Part shown: piece by piece, positions 17,640 to 26,187 of the stretch
Position numbering within the stretch: the first letter of the stretch is position 1
Layout of the letters: the number at the start of each line of letters is the position of its first letter
Assembly (NCBI RefSeq): GCF_002245355.1
Contig: NZ_NOWF01000003.1
Span: forward strand, 124,001 to 188,000
Length of the DNA stretch: 64,000 bases
Direction: 5' to 3'
Source of the DNA: Paludifilum halophilum
Lineage (GTDB): Bacteria; Bacillota; Bacilli; Thermoactinomycetales; DSM-45169
The notes under the pieces: model-generated
Told to the model about the DNA's origin: nothing
Database searches by the model: none
What the model saw: only the letters and a program-made list of their open reading frames with translations
Translations under genes and position numbers: made by a program

Positions 17640-18452
17640 ATGACCATGTATAAAGCACTGACCATTGCCGGTTCCGATAGCAGCGGGGGAGCCGGTATTC
17701 AAGCCGATCTGAAAACGTTCCAGGAGCTCGGCATCTATGGGATGACCGCTCAGACGACGATTGTGGCGATGGATCCCCGCGACCGATGGTTTCATCGGGT
17801 TTTTCCGGTGGATCCCGATACCGTAAAGGCCCAGTTGGAGACAATCGTGGAAGGGGTCGGCGTGGATGCCGTTAAAACCGGCATGCTCGGCTCGCCGGAA
17901 TTAATCGAGTTAGCCGCCCAAATGATTCGGGAACACCGGCTGCAAAACGTTGTGATCGATCCAGTGATGGTGTGTAAAGGGGCCGATGAAGAATTGCATC
18001 CGGAAAATACCGCGAGCCTGCGTGAAGTGTTGGTTCCGGAGGCAACCGTGGTCACGCCCAATCTGTTTGAAGCCGCTAAACTAAGCCGGATGAGCCCGAT
18101 TACCACTCTCGACGAAATGAAGGAAGCGGCAGTGGCGATTCACCGACTGGGAGCGAAATATGTTCTAGTCAAAGGCGGCAGCCAGGTGGAACACGAACAA
18201 GCGGTCGATCTTCTCTACGATGGGGAAACCTTTACCGCATTGGAATCGGAAAAAATCGATACCCCGTATACCCACGGAGCGGGGTGCACTTATTCCGCGG
18301 CAGTGACTGCGGAATTGGCCAAAGGAAAAACCGTCCGGGACGCTGTGGAGACAGCCAAATCGTTTATTACAGAGGCGATCCGCCACTCGTTCCGCTTAAA
18401 TGAATATGTCGGTCCGATTAACCCGGCCGCCTATCGCCGAAAGCACCGATAA
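17640..18452 (+). CDS. pdxK: Pyridoxine/pyridoxal/pyridoxamine kinase
   Basis: 270 residues, very close in pattern to B. subtilis PdxK, the ThiD-like vitamin B6 kinase: [54 protein letters not shown], then TPYTHGAGCTYSAAVTAE. It phosphorylates B6 vitamers for salvage of pyridoxal phosphate. A GGGAGG site lies 7 bases from ATG 17640. It is monocistronic, ends in a strong terminator, and has no riboswitch, unlike thiD at 11476. Confidence 0.9.
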   Translation: MTMYKALTIAGSDSSGGAGIQADLKTFQELGIYGMTAQTTIVAMDPRDRWFHRVFPVDPDTVKAQLETIVEGVGVDAVKTGMLGSPELIELAAQMIREHRLQNVVIDPVMVCKGADEELHPENTASLREVLVPEATVVTPNLFEAAKLSRMSPITTLDEMKEAAVAIHRLGAKYVLVKGGSQVEHEQAVDLLYDGETFTALESEKIDTPYTHGAGCTYSAAVTAELAKGKTVRDAVETAKSFITEAIRHSFRLNEYVGPINPAAYRRKHR

Positions 18453-18459
18453 ACCGACA

Positions 18460-18503
18460 AAAAGCCGTTTCCCTCTCTCTTGTGAGAGGTGGAAACGGCT
18501 TTT
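18460..18503. terminator. Terminator after pdxK (usable both ways)
   Basis: Perfect 13-base-pair stem (AAAAGCCGTTTCC at 18460 with GGAAACGGCTTTT ending at 18503). It can serve pdxK and the converging gene that stops at 18512. Confidence 0.85.
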
Positions 18504-18511
18504 CACCTTCT

Positions 18512-18877
18512 TTATCCCGTCTCCATCTCCTGCGCCCAATCATGCTGATTGTGGAGAAGACGCCAGATACAACGGTGGTCGGAAGTTTTTTGAGCAAAAT
18601 ACGTCTCCAAGGACTCCTGCACTTGAGGAATGGGAAACAGACTTCGCTCCTGCAAAGCCTCATTCACTAGTTTCAACAGGGATTGATAAAACTGAACATC
18701 CTTTTCCGTATCGCCACAGGGACAGGCCACTCGATCCAAATGCAGGGTCAACAACTGAACCGCTTGCTCCAACTCCTCTTTTACTTCTTTCACCAAATCT
18801 ATGTTCCAGTACTCGTGAACCAAAGCCTCTAACGCGTTTAAAGCACGAAAATGAGCTTGATGCCCCTGATTCGCCAT
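18512..18877 (-). CDS. Hypothetical helical protein with a CPC motif
   Basis: 121 residues, predicted all-helical: an acidic first half (KEVKEELEQAVQLLTLHLDR), a VACPCGD motif near residue 52 and an aromatic/basic C-terminus (RCIWRLLHNQHDWAQ). The CxC could bind metal. I do not recognise the family. The start has AAAGG-type pairing about 11 bases upstream. It is convergent with pdxK. Confidence 0.55.
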   Translation of the reverse strand: MANQGHQAHFRALNALEALVHEYWNIDLVKEVKEELEQAVQLLTLHLDRVACPCGDTEKDVQFYQSLLKLVNEALQERSLFPIPQVQESLETYFAQKTSDHRCIWRLLHNQHDWAQEMETG

Positions 18878-19012
18878 TAAACATCACCCTTTCTCATCGA
18901 TAAACCCGGGATTACGGAGTGAAGATTCCGATTTTTTTCAGCCGATTTCTTCATATCTATCCATCTATATTCGCCCAGACGGAACCGGTTCCCTTTTTGT
19001 TCAAGGAAAAAG

Positions 19013-19056
19013 AAAAAACCGCGGGAATCGATCCCATTCATCGACCTCTCCCGCGG
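19013..19056 (-). terminator. Terminator of the ilv-leu operon (after leuB)
   Basis: Minus strand: CCGCGGGA pairs with TCCCGCGG across a 22-base loop, followed by six T. It lies 37 bases after the leuB stop and marks the operon end without leuC or leuD. Confidence 0.8.
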
Positions 19057-19092
19057 AAGTGAAACGGACTGTAATATTTTGGAGAGAAGGTC

Positions 19093-20211
19093 TTACATCA
19101 TCGTTTCCACCGGTACTTTGGGATCCGGGCCATATCGCCGGAGCGCCTCGCACACACGGTCACCGAACTCTTCCGTGCTGAGTGCCAGACTCCCCGCTAA
19201 TGCGATATCCGTGGTTCGCGCTCCGGAAGAAAGCACTTTTTTCACGGCGGATTCAATTGCCCGGGCCGCCTCTTCGTCGTGAAAAGAATGGCGGAACATC
19301 ATCGCCGACGACAAGATCGCGGCGATGGGGTTAGCCACCCCTTGCCCCGCGAGATCCGGGGCCGAGCCGTGGACGGGCTCATAGAGGCCAAGGGGTCCTT
19401 TCCCCAGGCTGGCAGAGGGCAACATCCCGATGGATCCGGTTAGCATCGCCGCCTCGTCACTCAAAATGTCACCGAACATGTTCTCCGTGACGATGACGTC
19501 AAAGTCGGCGGGACGGCTGATGATCTGCATGGCGCAATTATCCACCAGCATATGCTGAACCCGAACCTCCGGAAAATCCTTGGATACCCGGTCCACCACC
19601 CTGCGCCAAAGACGGGAGCTTTCCAGGACATTGGCCTTATCGACGGAGGTGATCCGCCGCCGGCGACCTTTGGCCAAACGGAAGGCCCGACGAACGATCC
19701 GCTCAATCTCGTGCTCGTAATAGACCAGGGTATCCGTCGCCCGAGCTCCTTCCCCGGTTTCCTCGGTGTATTTCTCTCCAAAATAGATGCCCCCGGTCAG
19801 CTCCCGGACCACCAACAAGTCAACCCCTTCCAGCACCTCCGGTTTCAGAGAGGAACTCTTTTCCAATCCGGGAAACAGGGTTGCCGGACGAAGGTTGGCA
19901 AAGAGTCCTAACTCCTGCCGCAACCCGAGCAGGGCTTTCTCCGGACGAAGATGGGGCGGGTTAGAATCCCAACGCGGCCCCCCGACAGCTCCGAGAAGGA
20001 CCGCATCGGAGTTCCGACAGAGAGTGAGTGTTTCCTCCGGAAGAGGATTTTTCAGGCGTTCAATCGCTCCGCCCCCCACCATTCCGAAGGAACATTCAAA
20101 GTCATATCCGAACTGTTTCCCCGTTTCTTTGATCACCTTCACACTTTCATCCACGATTTCCGGACCGATCCCATCACCGGGGAGTACAGCGATGCGCTTT
20201 TTCTCAGCCAT
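19093..20211 (-). CDS. leuB: 3-isopropylmalate dehydrogenase
   Basis: 372 residues. It oxidises and decarboxylates 3-isopropylmalate in leucine synthesis, using NAD+. Motifs: LPGDGIGPE at the start, GGPRWD near 77, RELTGGIYFG near 140, the Mg/substrate-binding VDNCAMQ near 223, NMFGDILSDE near 245 and the NAD-binding HGSAPDLAGQ near 281. GGAGG lies 9 bases from the ATG, 39 bases after leuA. It is the last gene of the operon; leuC and leuD are missing downstream. Confidence 0.97.
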   Translation of the reverse strand: MAEKKRIAVLPGDGIGPEIVDESVKVIKETGKQFGYDFECSFGMVGGGAIERLKNPLPEETLTLCRNSDAVLLGAVGGPRWDSNPPHLRPEKALLGLRQELGLFANLRPATLFPGLEKSSSLKPEVLEGVDLLVVRELTGGIYFGEKYTEETGEGARATDTLVYYEHEIERIVRRAFRLAKGRRRRITSVDKANVLESSRLWRRVVDRVSKDFPEVRVQHMLVDNCAMQIISRPADFDVIVTENMFGDILSDEAAMLTGSIGMLPSASLGKGPLGLYEPVHGSAPDLAGQGVANPIAAILSSAMMFRHSFHDEEAARAIESAVKKVLSSGARTTDIALAGSLALSTEEFGDRVCEALRRYGPDPKVPVETMM

Positions 20212-20250
20212 AAATGAAAGCCTCCTCTAAATAAGTGAGTCTTTGACCGG

Positions 20251-21807
20251 TCACGATCCGACAGGGACTTCCGAGGATCGCGATTCCCGGCTTCCGTCAC
20301 GCCGGATCATCATCCGATTCACGGCTTTGATATAAGCCCGGGCACTGGCCTCCAGCACATCGGTGCTGACACCCCGCCCCTGAGCTGTATACTCCCCTTG
20401 CCTGAGCTGGACGTAGACTTCGCCGAGAGCGTCTTTCCCATGGGTGACGGATACGATCTTGTAATCTTCCAACTCCATCCCTTCACCGGTTACCCGGTCG
20501 ACGGCCCGAAAGATGGCGTCGACGGAGCCGTTTCCGCAGGCGGCTTCCTCCAACATCCGCCCGTTTCGGGTATCCCGCAAGCGAAGCGAGGCGGCCGGCA
20601 CGGACCGGTTCCCGTAAGAAAGATGGATGGAGTCTAAGGCGAAGGTTTCCTCCGGCTCGCCCCATTTTTCCTCGACCAGGGAAACCAGGTCTTCATCTTC
20701 GACCGTCTTCTTTCGATCGGTCAATTCTTTAAAACGGACAAAAAGCTCATTCAACTGATGATCCGTAAAGGAGTAACCCATTCCGACCAGTTTGTCGCGG
20801 AATGCATGGCGGCCGGAATGCTTGCCGAGGACAAGGCGGGTATCCGTCAAACCGACGGTTTCCGGGCGCATGATTTCATAAGTGGCGCTGTTTTTCAACA
20901 TGCCGTCCTGGTGGATGCCCGCTTCGTGAGCAAAAGCGTTGGCCCCGACCACCGCTTTGTTTCCGGGAACGAACATCCCGGTCATCTTGCTGACCATGCG
21001 GCTGGTTTTGGTAATCTCCTTCAGATTGAGGTTAACAGCGGCCTGGTAGAAAGACTCCCGGGTGGCCAGAGCCATCGCCACTTCCTCCAGGGCGGCGTTA
21101 CCCGCTCGTTCGCCGATTCCGTTGATCGTTCCCTCCACCTGTTCCACCCCGGTTTCAACCGCGGCCAGGGTATTCGACGTGGCCATCCCCAGATCGTCGT
21201 GACAGTGAGCGGAAAGACGCACTTTTTCGATGCCCCGGGCATTTTGCTTCAGATAGCGGAAGATCTCCCCATATTCAACGGGTGTGAGATATCCGACCGT
21301 GTCCGGAATATTGAGAACATCGGCTCCAGCTTCGATGACCCGCTCCGCCACCCGGCACAAAAAATCTTTTTCCGTCCGTCCACCGTCTTCGCAGGAGAAC
21401 TCCACCCACGGAAAATATTTTCGGGCCCGGCGAACGGCGGCCTCCGCCTGATCCAATACCTCATCCCGACTCATATTCAATTTGTATTTCCGATGGATCG
21501 GCGAAGTGGCCAAAAAGACGTGGATACCGGGGGATTCCGCATCCTTCAGGGCTTCATAGGCCCGATCGATATCCTTTTCCACCGCCCGGGCCAGGCTGAC
21601 CACCGTCGATGTCCGAACCGCCCGAGCCACTTGGCGGATCGACTCTCCATCCCCCCGGGAGGAAGCGGCAAACCCGGCTTCGATCACATCGATTCCCAGC
21701 CGTTCCAGCTGAAGTGCGATCGCCACCTTTTCTTCCGTACTCAGATTGACCCCCGGGGACTGCTCCCCGTCACGCAACGTCGTATCGAAAAAATGAACGG
21801 ATCGCAT
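20251..21807 (-). CDS. leuA: 2-isopropylmalate synthase
   Basis: 518 residues. It condenses acetyl-CoA with 2-ketoisovalerate, the committed step to leucine. The HMGL-like TIM barrel shows DTTLRDGEQSPG (residues ~8-19) and the metal site SAHCHDDLGMA near 205; the C-terminal LeuA dimer domain (about 375-510), the leucine feedback site, is complete (GRGVSTDVLEASARAY). The ATG at 21807 has GGAGG 9 bases upstream; a GTG nine bases earlier overlaps that site and was rejected. Confidence 0.97.
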   Translation of the reverse strand: MRSVHFFDTTLRDGEQSPGVNLSTEEKVAIALQLERLGIDVIEAGFAASSRGDGESIRQVARAVRTSTVVSLARAVEKDIDRAYEALKDAESPGIHVFLATSPIHRKYKLNMSRDEVLDQAEAAVRRARKYFPWVEFSCEDGGRTEKDFLCRVAERVIEAGADVLNIPDTVGYLTPVEYGEIFRYLKQNARGIEKVRLSAHCHDDLGMATSNTLAAVETGVEQVEGTINGIGERAGNAALEEVAMALATRESFYQAAVNLNLKEITKTSRMVSKMTGMFVPGNKAVVGANAFAHEAGIHQDGMLKNSATYEIMRPETVGLTDTRLVLGKHSGRHAFRDKLVGMGYSFTDHQLNELFVRFKELTDRKKTVEDEDLVSLVEEKWGEPEETFALDSIHLSYGNRSVPAASLRLRDTRNGRMLEEAACGNGSVDAIFRAVDRVTGEGMELEDYKIVSVTHGKDALGEVYVQLRQGEYTAQGRGVSTDVLEASARAYIKAVNRMMIRRDGSRESRSSEVPVGS

Positions 21808-21834
21808 GGACCGCACCCTCCCCTTTCGTTTGAA

Positions 21835-22848
21835 TTACTGCTTGATGGTCTCTTTTTCCGATTCGTCGATCCAGGCCATCGTCTTGCGCAGCTTGCTTCC
21901 CACTTCTTCGATGGGATGATTTTTCTCCGCCTCGGCAATCCGGTTGAACTCCCGGCGTCCGTTCTTGTTTTCCTCAATCCATTTCCGGGCGAAAGAACCG
22001 TCCTGAATCTCCTTCAATACCGCCTTCATCGCCTCTCGGGACGCCGGTCCGACCACCCGGTGACCGCTCATATAATCGCCGTATTCCGCCGTGTCGCTGA
22101 CGGAGTAGCGCATCCCGGCAAGTCCCCCTTCATACATCAAATCGACAATCAGCTTCAGCTCGTGGAGACACTCAAAGTAAGCAATCTCCGGCTGATATCC
22201 CGCTTCTGTCAACGTTTCAAAGCCGTTTTTCACCAGCTCGCTCACACCTCCGCAGAGTACCGACTGTTCGCCGAAGAGATCCGTCTCCGTCTCCTCCTGA
22301 AATGAGGTTTCAATCACTCCGGCACGGGTGGCCCCGATTCCTTCAGCATAGGCCAGGCCCAAATCCTTCGCTTTCCCGGTGGCATCCTGTTGAACGGCGA
22401 TCAAAGCAGGAACGCCGAACCCTTCAGCAAACACCCGGCGTACCAAGTGCCCCGGCCCCTTGGGGGCGATCAGAACCACATCCACATCTTTCGGAGGAAC
22501 GATTTGTTCAAAATGGATATTGAATCCGTGGGAGAAAAAGAGGGCGGCACCCGCCTTCAGATGGGGAGCTACTTCATTTTGGTAAACGTTCGCCTGTACC
22601 TCATCAGGCATCAACAGCTGTACCACATCCGCCTGTTTCACGGCTTCCGCCACCGGTTGCACGGTAAACCCGTCCTTCTCCGCCCGGTCCCAGGAATTCC
22701 CCTTCCGCAGACCGATGACCACATCCACCCCGCTGTCGCGGAGATTTTGCACCTGTGCGTGTCCTTGACTGCCGTAACCCACCACGGCGACCGTTTTCCC
22801 TTCCAAATGTTTCAGATCAGCATCTTTCGCATAATATACCTTAGCCAT
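21835..22848 (-). CDS. ilvC: Ketol-acid reductoisomerase (NADP+)
   Basis: 337 residues, the short class I enzyme. It isomerises and reduces acetolactate and acetohydroxybutyrate in valine and isoleucine synthesis. Rossmann motif [10 protein letters not shown] (near 22), LIAPKGPGH near 131, and the knotted C-terminal domain with acidic metal ligands ([17 protein letters not shown]). The start at [11 protein letters not shown] has GGAGG eight bases upstream. It is separated from ilvN by 410 bases that hold a mobile repeat. Confidence 0.97.
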   Translation of the reverse strand: MAKVYYAKDADLKHLEGKTVAVVGYGSQGHAQVQNLRDSGVDVVIGLRKGNSWDRAEKDGFTVQPVAEAVKQADVVQLLMPDEVQANVYQNEVAPHLKAGAALFFSHGFNIHFEQIVPPKDVDVVLIAPKGPGHLVRRVFAEGFGVPALIAVQQDATGKAKDLGLAYAEGIGATRAGVIETSFQEETETDLFGEQSVLCGGVSELVKNGFETLTEAGYQPEIAYFECLHELKLIVDLMYEGGLAGMRYSVSDTAEYGDYMSGHRVVGPASREAMKAVLKEIQDGSFARKWIEENKNGRREFNRIAEAEKNHPIEEVGSKLRKTMAWIDESEKETIKQ

Positions 22849-22987
22849 CATCGATTCCTCCCGAATCCCTTCAATTTTTTGCGCTTTTCGCATCAACGGC
22901 TCCACTGATCCTCACCGGGTCGGACACTCGCTTCATCGCCGTTTCGACGTCCGTTCTTTTTTCAGCAACTCTTACAGGCCTGGACTG

Positions 22988-23260
22988 GGGCGTGTCTGAT
23001 AATGAACGATCACTGGTTACGGGAGCTGATTTTCCGACTCCGCGCCGGGTTGCTCTCCCGCCGATACAAAACGGTCCGTTCCGTTTCCTCCGGACCGAAC
23101 CAGCATTCATGCGGAAAAGCATAATGACCGCTAAAGGGTTCGGTCCTCCGAAAACTTCGCTAGGTTGTCGGGCATAGGCGAGACTTGTGCCCTTTGGTGC
23201 AAAGGGCGCTACGCTGGAAATCGGCGACCCGCTACTTTCGGGATTTACCAGACACACCCT
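22988..23260. mobile_element. MITE-like repeat, copy A (between ilvN and ilvC)
   Basis: Begins GGGCGTGTCTGATAATGAACG (shown in part) at 22988 and ends CAGACACACCCT at 23249-23260, giving near-inverted ends (GGGCGTGTCTG / GGGTGTGTCTG). Its right 100 bases and left end match a second copy at 63463-63623. It encodes nothing I can support. The right end overlaps the ilvN stop codon. It may carry promoter or terminator activity in the ilv operon. Confidence 0.7.
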
Positions 23261-23750
23261 AGTTTGTCACTTTGACTGCACTTCGGGAGAGGGCGGTCAC
23301 TCCGGTTCGGGCCACCTCTTTGACTCCGTATGGATGAAGCAATTGGAGCAGAGCGTTCAGCTTGGATCGTTCCCCAGTGGCCTGCACCATCAAGCTGTGG
23401 GGACCGACATCGACCACCGCCGCTCGAAAGGGTTCCACAATGCCTCCGATTTCGGTGCGTTCCGAAGGACCGGCTTCAACCTTGACCAGGAGCAGCTCCC
23501 GTTCCACCGCTGGATGACTGCTCAAATCCTGCACCTTAATCACATCCACCAATTTGTGAAGTTGTTTGGAGATCTGCTCCATGGTCTGCTCATCCCCGCG
23601 GGTGACAATCACCATCCGGGACAGTCCCGCTTCTTCGGACTCGCCGACACTGATACTCTCGATGTTGAAGGTACGACGTCCCAACAGATTGGCCACTCGG
23701 GCCAAAACGCGGGGCTGATCGTTGACCATCACCGACAACACATGCCTCAT
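23259..23750 (-). CDS. ilvN: Acetolactate synthase small (regulatory) subunit
   Basis: 163 residues. An N-terminal ACT domain (1-75: [29 protein letters not shown]) binds valine for feedback control, and the ALS_ss_C domain follows (85-160). The start overlaps the ilvB stop by four bases (ATGA), so translation is coupled. Its TAG stop lies at the very end of the mobile repeat at 22988-23260, but the length is normal, so the gene seems intact. B. subtilis calls it ilvH. Confidence 0.96.
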   Translation of the reverse strand: MRHVLSVMVNDQPRVLARVANLLGRRTFNIESISVGESEEAGLSRMVIVTRGDEQTMEQISKQLHKLVDVIKVQDLSSHPAVERELLLVKVEAGPSERTEIGGIVEPFRAAVVDVGPHSLMVQATGERSKLNALLQLLHPYGVKEVARTGVTALSRSAVKVTN

Positions 23751-25483
23751 CCCTCTTCATCTCCCATCATCATCTCATCCAGTCCGGTACCTGAAGCCAC
23801 CATCGGATAGACATTCTCCGACGAGTGCACCCAGAAGTCCACCACCGCCGGTCCGGGATGCTCCAACGCCTCTTTCCAAACCCGGACCGCCTCCTCCCGG
23901 GTTTTCGCTCGAAAAGCTTTCACCCCGTAAGCCTCCGTCAGTCTCACGAAATCGGGGCTTCCGGAAAGGTCGACTTCGCTGTACCGCTTTTTATGAAAAA
24001 TTTCTTGCCATTGCCGTACCATCCCGAGACAGTGGTTATTGATCACAGCGACTTTGACGGGAATCTCGGACAATGCAGCGACGGCCAGCTCCTGACAAGT
24101 CATCTGAAAACCCCCATCCCCGGTGACACTGATCACCGTCTCTCCAGGACGGGCCAGCTGTGCCCCCAGGGCCGCCGGAAATCCAAAGCCCATCGTGCCC
24201 AATCCCCCGGAAGTGATAAAGGAGCGAGGACGGGCAAACGGGAAGTATTGGGCCACCCACATCTGGTGTTGACCGACGTCGGTGGTGACGACAGCGTCTC
24301 CTCCCGTGGACTCATACAGGTGTTGAATTACCCACTGAGGTTTTAAGACTCCCTCTTCGTCGCGATACCGGAAGGGATATTGCCGGTACCACCCCTGCAC
24401 CTGTTTCAACCAGGCGTCGGAAGGACACCGGGGAGCCTCCTGCATCGCCGAAGCCAACACCTTTTTCACATCTCCCACGATGGGGATGAAAGTGTCCAGA
24501 TTTTTACCGATTTCCGCCGGATCGATGTCGATATGAACGATTTTGGCTCCAGTTGCGAATTTGTCGATCCGGCCCATGGTGACCCGGTCATCGAACCGAG
24601 CCCCGATCCCGATCAGAAGATCACACTCCAACAAAGCGTGATTGGCGGCGTAAGTACCGTGCATCCCCGGCATCCCCAGCCACAAGGAATGCTGTCCGGG
24701 AAATCCCCCCAACCCCATCAAGGTTGTGGTCACCGGAATCCGGGCCTTTTCCGCAAAGGCGATCAGCTCCTTTTCCGCTCCGGAGGTGACAACGCCCCCT
24801 CCAGCCAGGATCAAGGGTTTTTTCGCCTCTTTCAGCGCCTGATACAGGCGTGTCAACTGCAGGGGATGGGGATCGGATTTCGGCTGATACCCGCGAACTG
24901 TTACCGTGGACGGATATTGAAAAGTGCTTTTGGCATTGGACACATCCTTGGGAATGTCGATCAACACCGGCCCCGGGCGACCGGTTGATGCAATGTGAAA
25001 GGCTTCCTTGACGATACGGGGCAAATCCTTGACATCGGTCACCAGGTAGCTGTGTTTGGTAATCGGCATGGTGATACCGACGATATCCGCTTCCTGAAAA
25101 GCGTCGGTACCGATCAAGGATTGAGCCACATTGCCCGTGATACAGACAAGGGGGATGGAATCCATCTGAGCATTGGCGATTCCGGTCACCAGATTCGTCG
25201 CTCCGGGCCCGGAAGTGGCAATCACCACTCCGGGTTTTCCCGTCGCCCGGGCATAACCGTCGGCGGCGTGGATCGCACCCTGTTCGTGACGGGCCAACAA
25301 GTGGTTCAGCGCCCCCCGGTACAGGGAGTCGTAGATCGGCAAAACCGCCCCTCCCGGGTAACCGAAAGCCACATCCACCCCTTCCTCCAACAGGCAACGA
25401 AGGAGGATCTCCGAACCCGTAAATTCCTTTTCGTCCTTCCCGGCCCTTTCTGTACTGTCCGTCATCGTCACCGCGTCCGGCAT
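23747..25483 (-). CDS. ilvB: Acetolactate synthase large (catalytic) subunit
   Basis: 578 residues. It uses thiamine diphosphate and FAD to join pyruvate with pyruvate or 2-ketobutyrate. Motifs: [13 protein letters not shown] (catalytic Glu region just after, in [20 protein letters not shown]), TSGPGATN, and the ThDP/Mg motif [13 protein letters not shown] near 450. The start at 25483 (MPDAVT) has GAGGGGG eight bases upstream; the open frame extends further but only into the T-box leader. It is the first gene of the ilvB-ilvN-ilvC-leuA-leuB operon. Confidence 0.97.
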   Translation of the reverse strand: MPDAVTMTDSTERAGKDEKEFTGSEILLRCLLEEGVDVAFGYPGGAVLPIYDSLYRGALNHLLARHEQGAIHAADGYARATGKPGVVIATSGPGATNLVTGIANAQMDSIPLVCITGNVAQSLIGTDAFQEADIVGITMPITKHSYLVTDVKDLPRIVKEAFHIASTGRPGPVLIDIPKDVSNAKSTFQYPSTVTVRGYQPKSDPHPLQLTRLYQALKEAKKPLILAGGGVVTSGAEKELIAFAEKARIPVTTTLMGLGGFPGQHSLWLGMPGMHGTYAANHALLECDLLIGIGARFDDRVTMGRIDKFATGAKIVHIDIDPAEIGKNLDTFIPIVGDVKKVLASAMQEAPRCPSDAWLKQVQGWYRQYPFRYRDEEGVLKPQWVIQHLYESTGGDAVVTTDVGQHQMWVAQYFPFARPRSFITSGGLGTMGFGFPAALGAQLARPGETVISVTGDGGFQMTCQELAVAALSEIPVKVAVINNHCLGMVRQWQEIFHKKRYSEVDLSGSPDFVRLTEAYGVKAFRAKTREEAVRVWKEALEHPGPAVVDFWVHSSENVYPMVASGTGLDEMMMGDEEG

Positions 25484-25513
25484 CAACAAAACCCCCTCTT
25501 TCAAAGTCAATAT

Positions 25514-25880
25514 AAAAACCTTTCGCCTCCCATCCGACAAGTGACACGGATTCGGTCCTCGTCTCATGGATTGGGGCGAAAGGTTCGCGGTACCACCCAA
25601 TTTTTCCGCCGCCTCGCGGCGAGCGGCCTTAACGGGTATACCCCCGAAAGGGTACACCCCATCGATAACGGGATGCCCGAACACGTTCTACTCGGCCTTC
25701 TCGGCCTTTCGACGCGCAGCTCCGAGGTGAGATCGCCGACCCGGCCGCGATTCCGGTCTCAGCCAAGCCGGAACTCTCTGTGACACGGGATCGGGTGGCG
25801 CAAAGCCTCTTCATCGCTTTTATTCGCACTTATATTTCTAAAAATAATACTTTTTACCATATCAAAAACCAAAAGAAGCC
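25514..25880 (-). promoter_or_regulatory. T-box leader, leucine type, for the ilv-leu operon
   Basis: Minus strand. The T-box (TTGGGTGGTACCGCG) lies at 25600-25586, followed by a terminator with an 11-base-pair stem (AACCTTTCGCC / GGCGAAAGGTT) and a T-run ending near 25514. The candidate specifier CTC (25731-25729) precedes ACCTCGGAGC, matching the position of TTC in the pheS leader and ACC in the thrS leader; CTC is also the specifier known for B. subtilis ilvB. Low charged tRNA-Leu should allow readthrough. Confidence 0.93.
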
Positions 25881-26036
25881 TCCGGGCATGTCATACCCCT
25901 TTCAGATACTGAATAAAGGTAGGACCTGCCGCAGAGGCTTTTATCCTCACGGTGTACACCGGATTCCTTCCGGTGTCGGTGCCGCTTGGTCGCAAGACCC
26001 CGCTGAGCGGGCGGAACCCTAGGCACCCTCCTAATG
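25868..26036 (-). promoter_or_regulatory. ykkC-class riboswitch with terminator (probably ppGpp-type)
   Basis: Minus strand, directly upstream of the T-box. Two ykkC-class signatures are present: CTAGGGTTCCG (26022-26012) and ACACCGTGAGGATAAAAGCC (25955-25936), with two hairpins between them. The 3' part of the aptamer (AAAGCCTC) can pair with GGAGGCTT near 25876, giving a terminator with tail CTTTTGGTTTTT at about 25880-25864. Known ykkC subtypes sense guanidine, PRPP or ppGpp; the ppGpp subtype is the one associated with branched-chain amino acid genes, so I infer ppGpp, not proven. Confidence 0.82.
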
Positions 26037-26096
26037 GGAAAGATCTATTCACCTACAGTTATGTCATGCGTGAATCGTTCAACTATTTAGGTGCTA

Positions 26097-26126
26097 TTAT
26101 AAGCACGCTTTACTCGCCTTGTCAAC
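26097..26126 (-). promoter_or_regulatory. Strong sigma-A promoter of the ilvB-leuB operon
   Basis: Minus strand: TTGACA (26126-26121), 18-base spacer, TATAAT (26102-26097). Both hexamers are perfect. The transcript starts near 26090, giving a leader of about 600 bases before ilvB. Confidence 0.88.
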
Positions 26127-26187
26127 CGGATTTTTTCACCTTTTCGCTCCGTTTTTTCCCCGTTTCAGATTCGCCGATCGACCTTCC

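Noticed and set aside
20758-22305. A 515-codon open frame on the plus strand opposite leuA and ilvC
   Set aside because: It is the antisense shadow of two certain genes, has no ribosome site, and its product shows no family pattern.
25484-25684. Longer ilvB start 67 codons upstream
   Set aside because: The extension would translate the T-box terminator and antiterminator; the start with ribosome site is at 25483.
25935-26036. Reading the ykkC-class aptamer simply as a guanidine-I riboswitch
   Set aside because: Downstream genes are branched-chain amino acid enzymes, not guanidine carboxylase or SMR exporters. Ligand stays open, but guanidine is the less likely choice.
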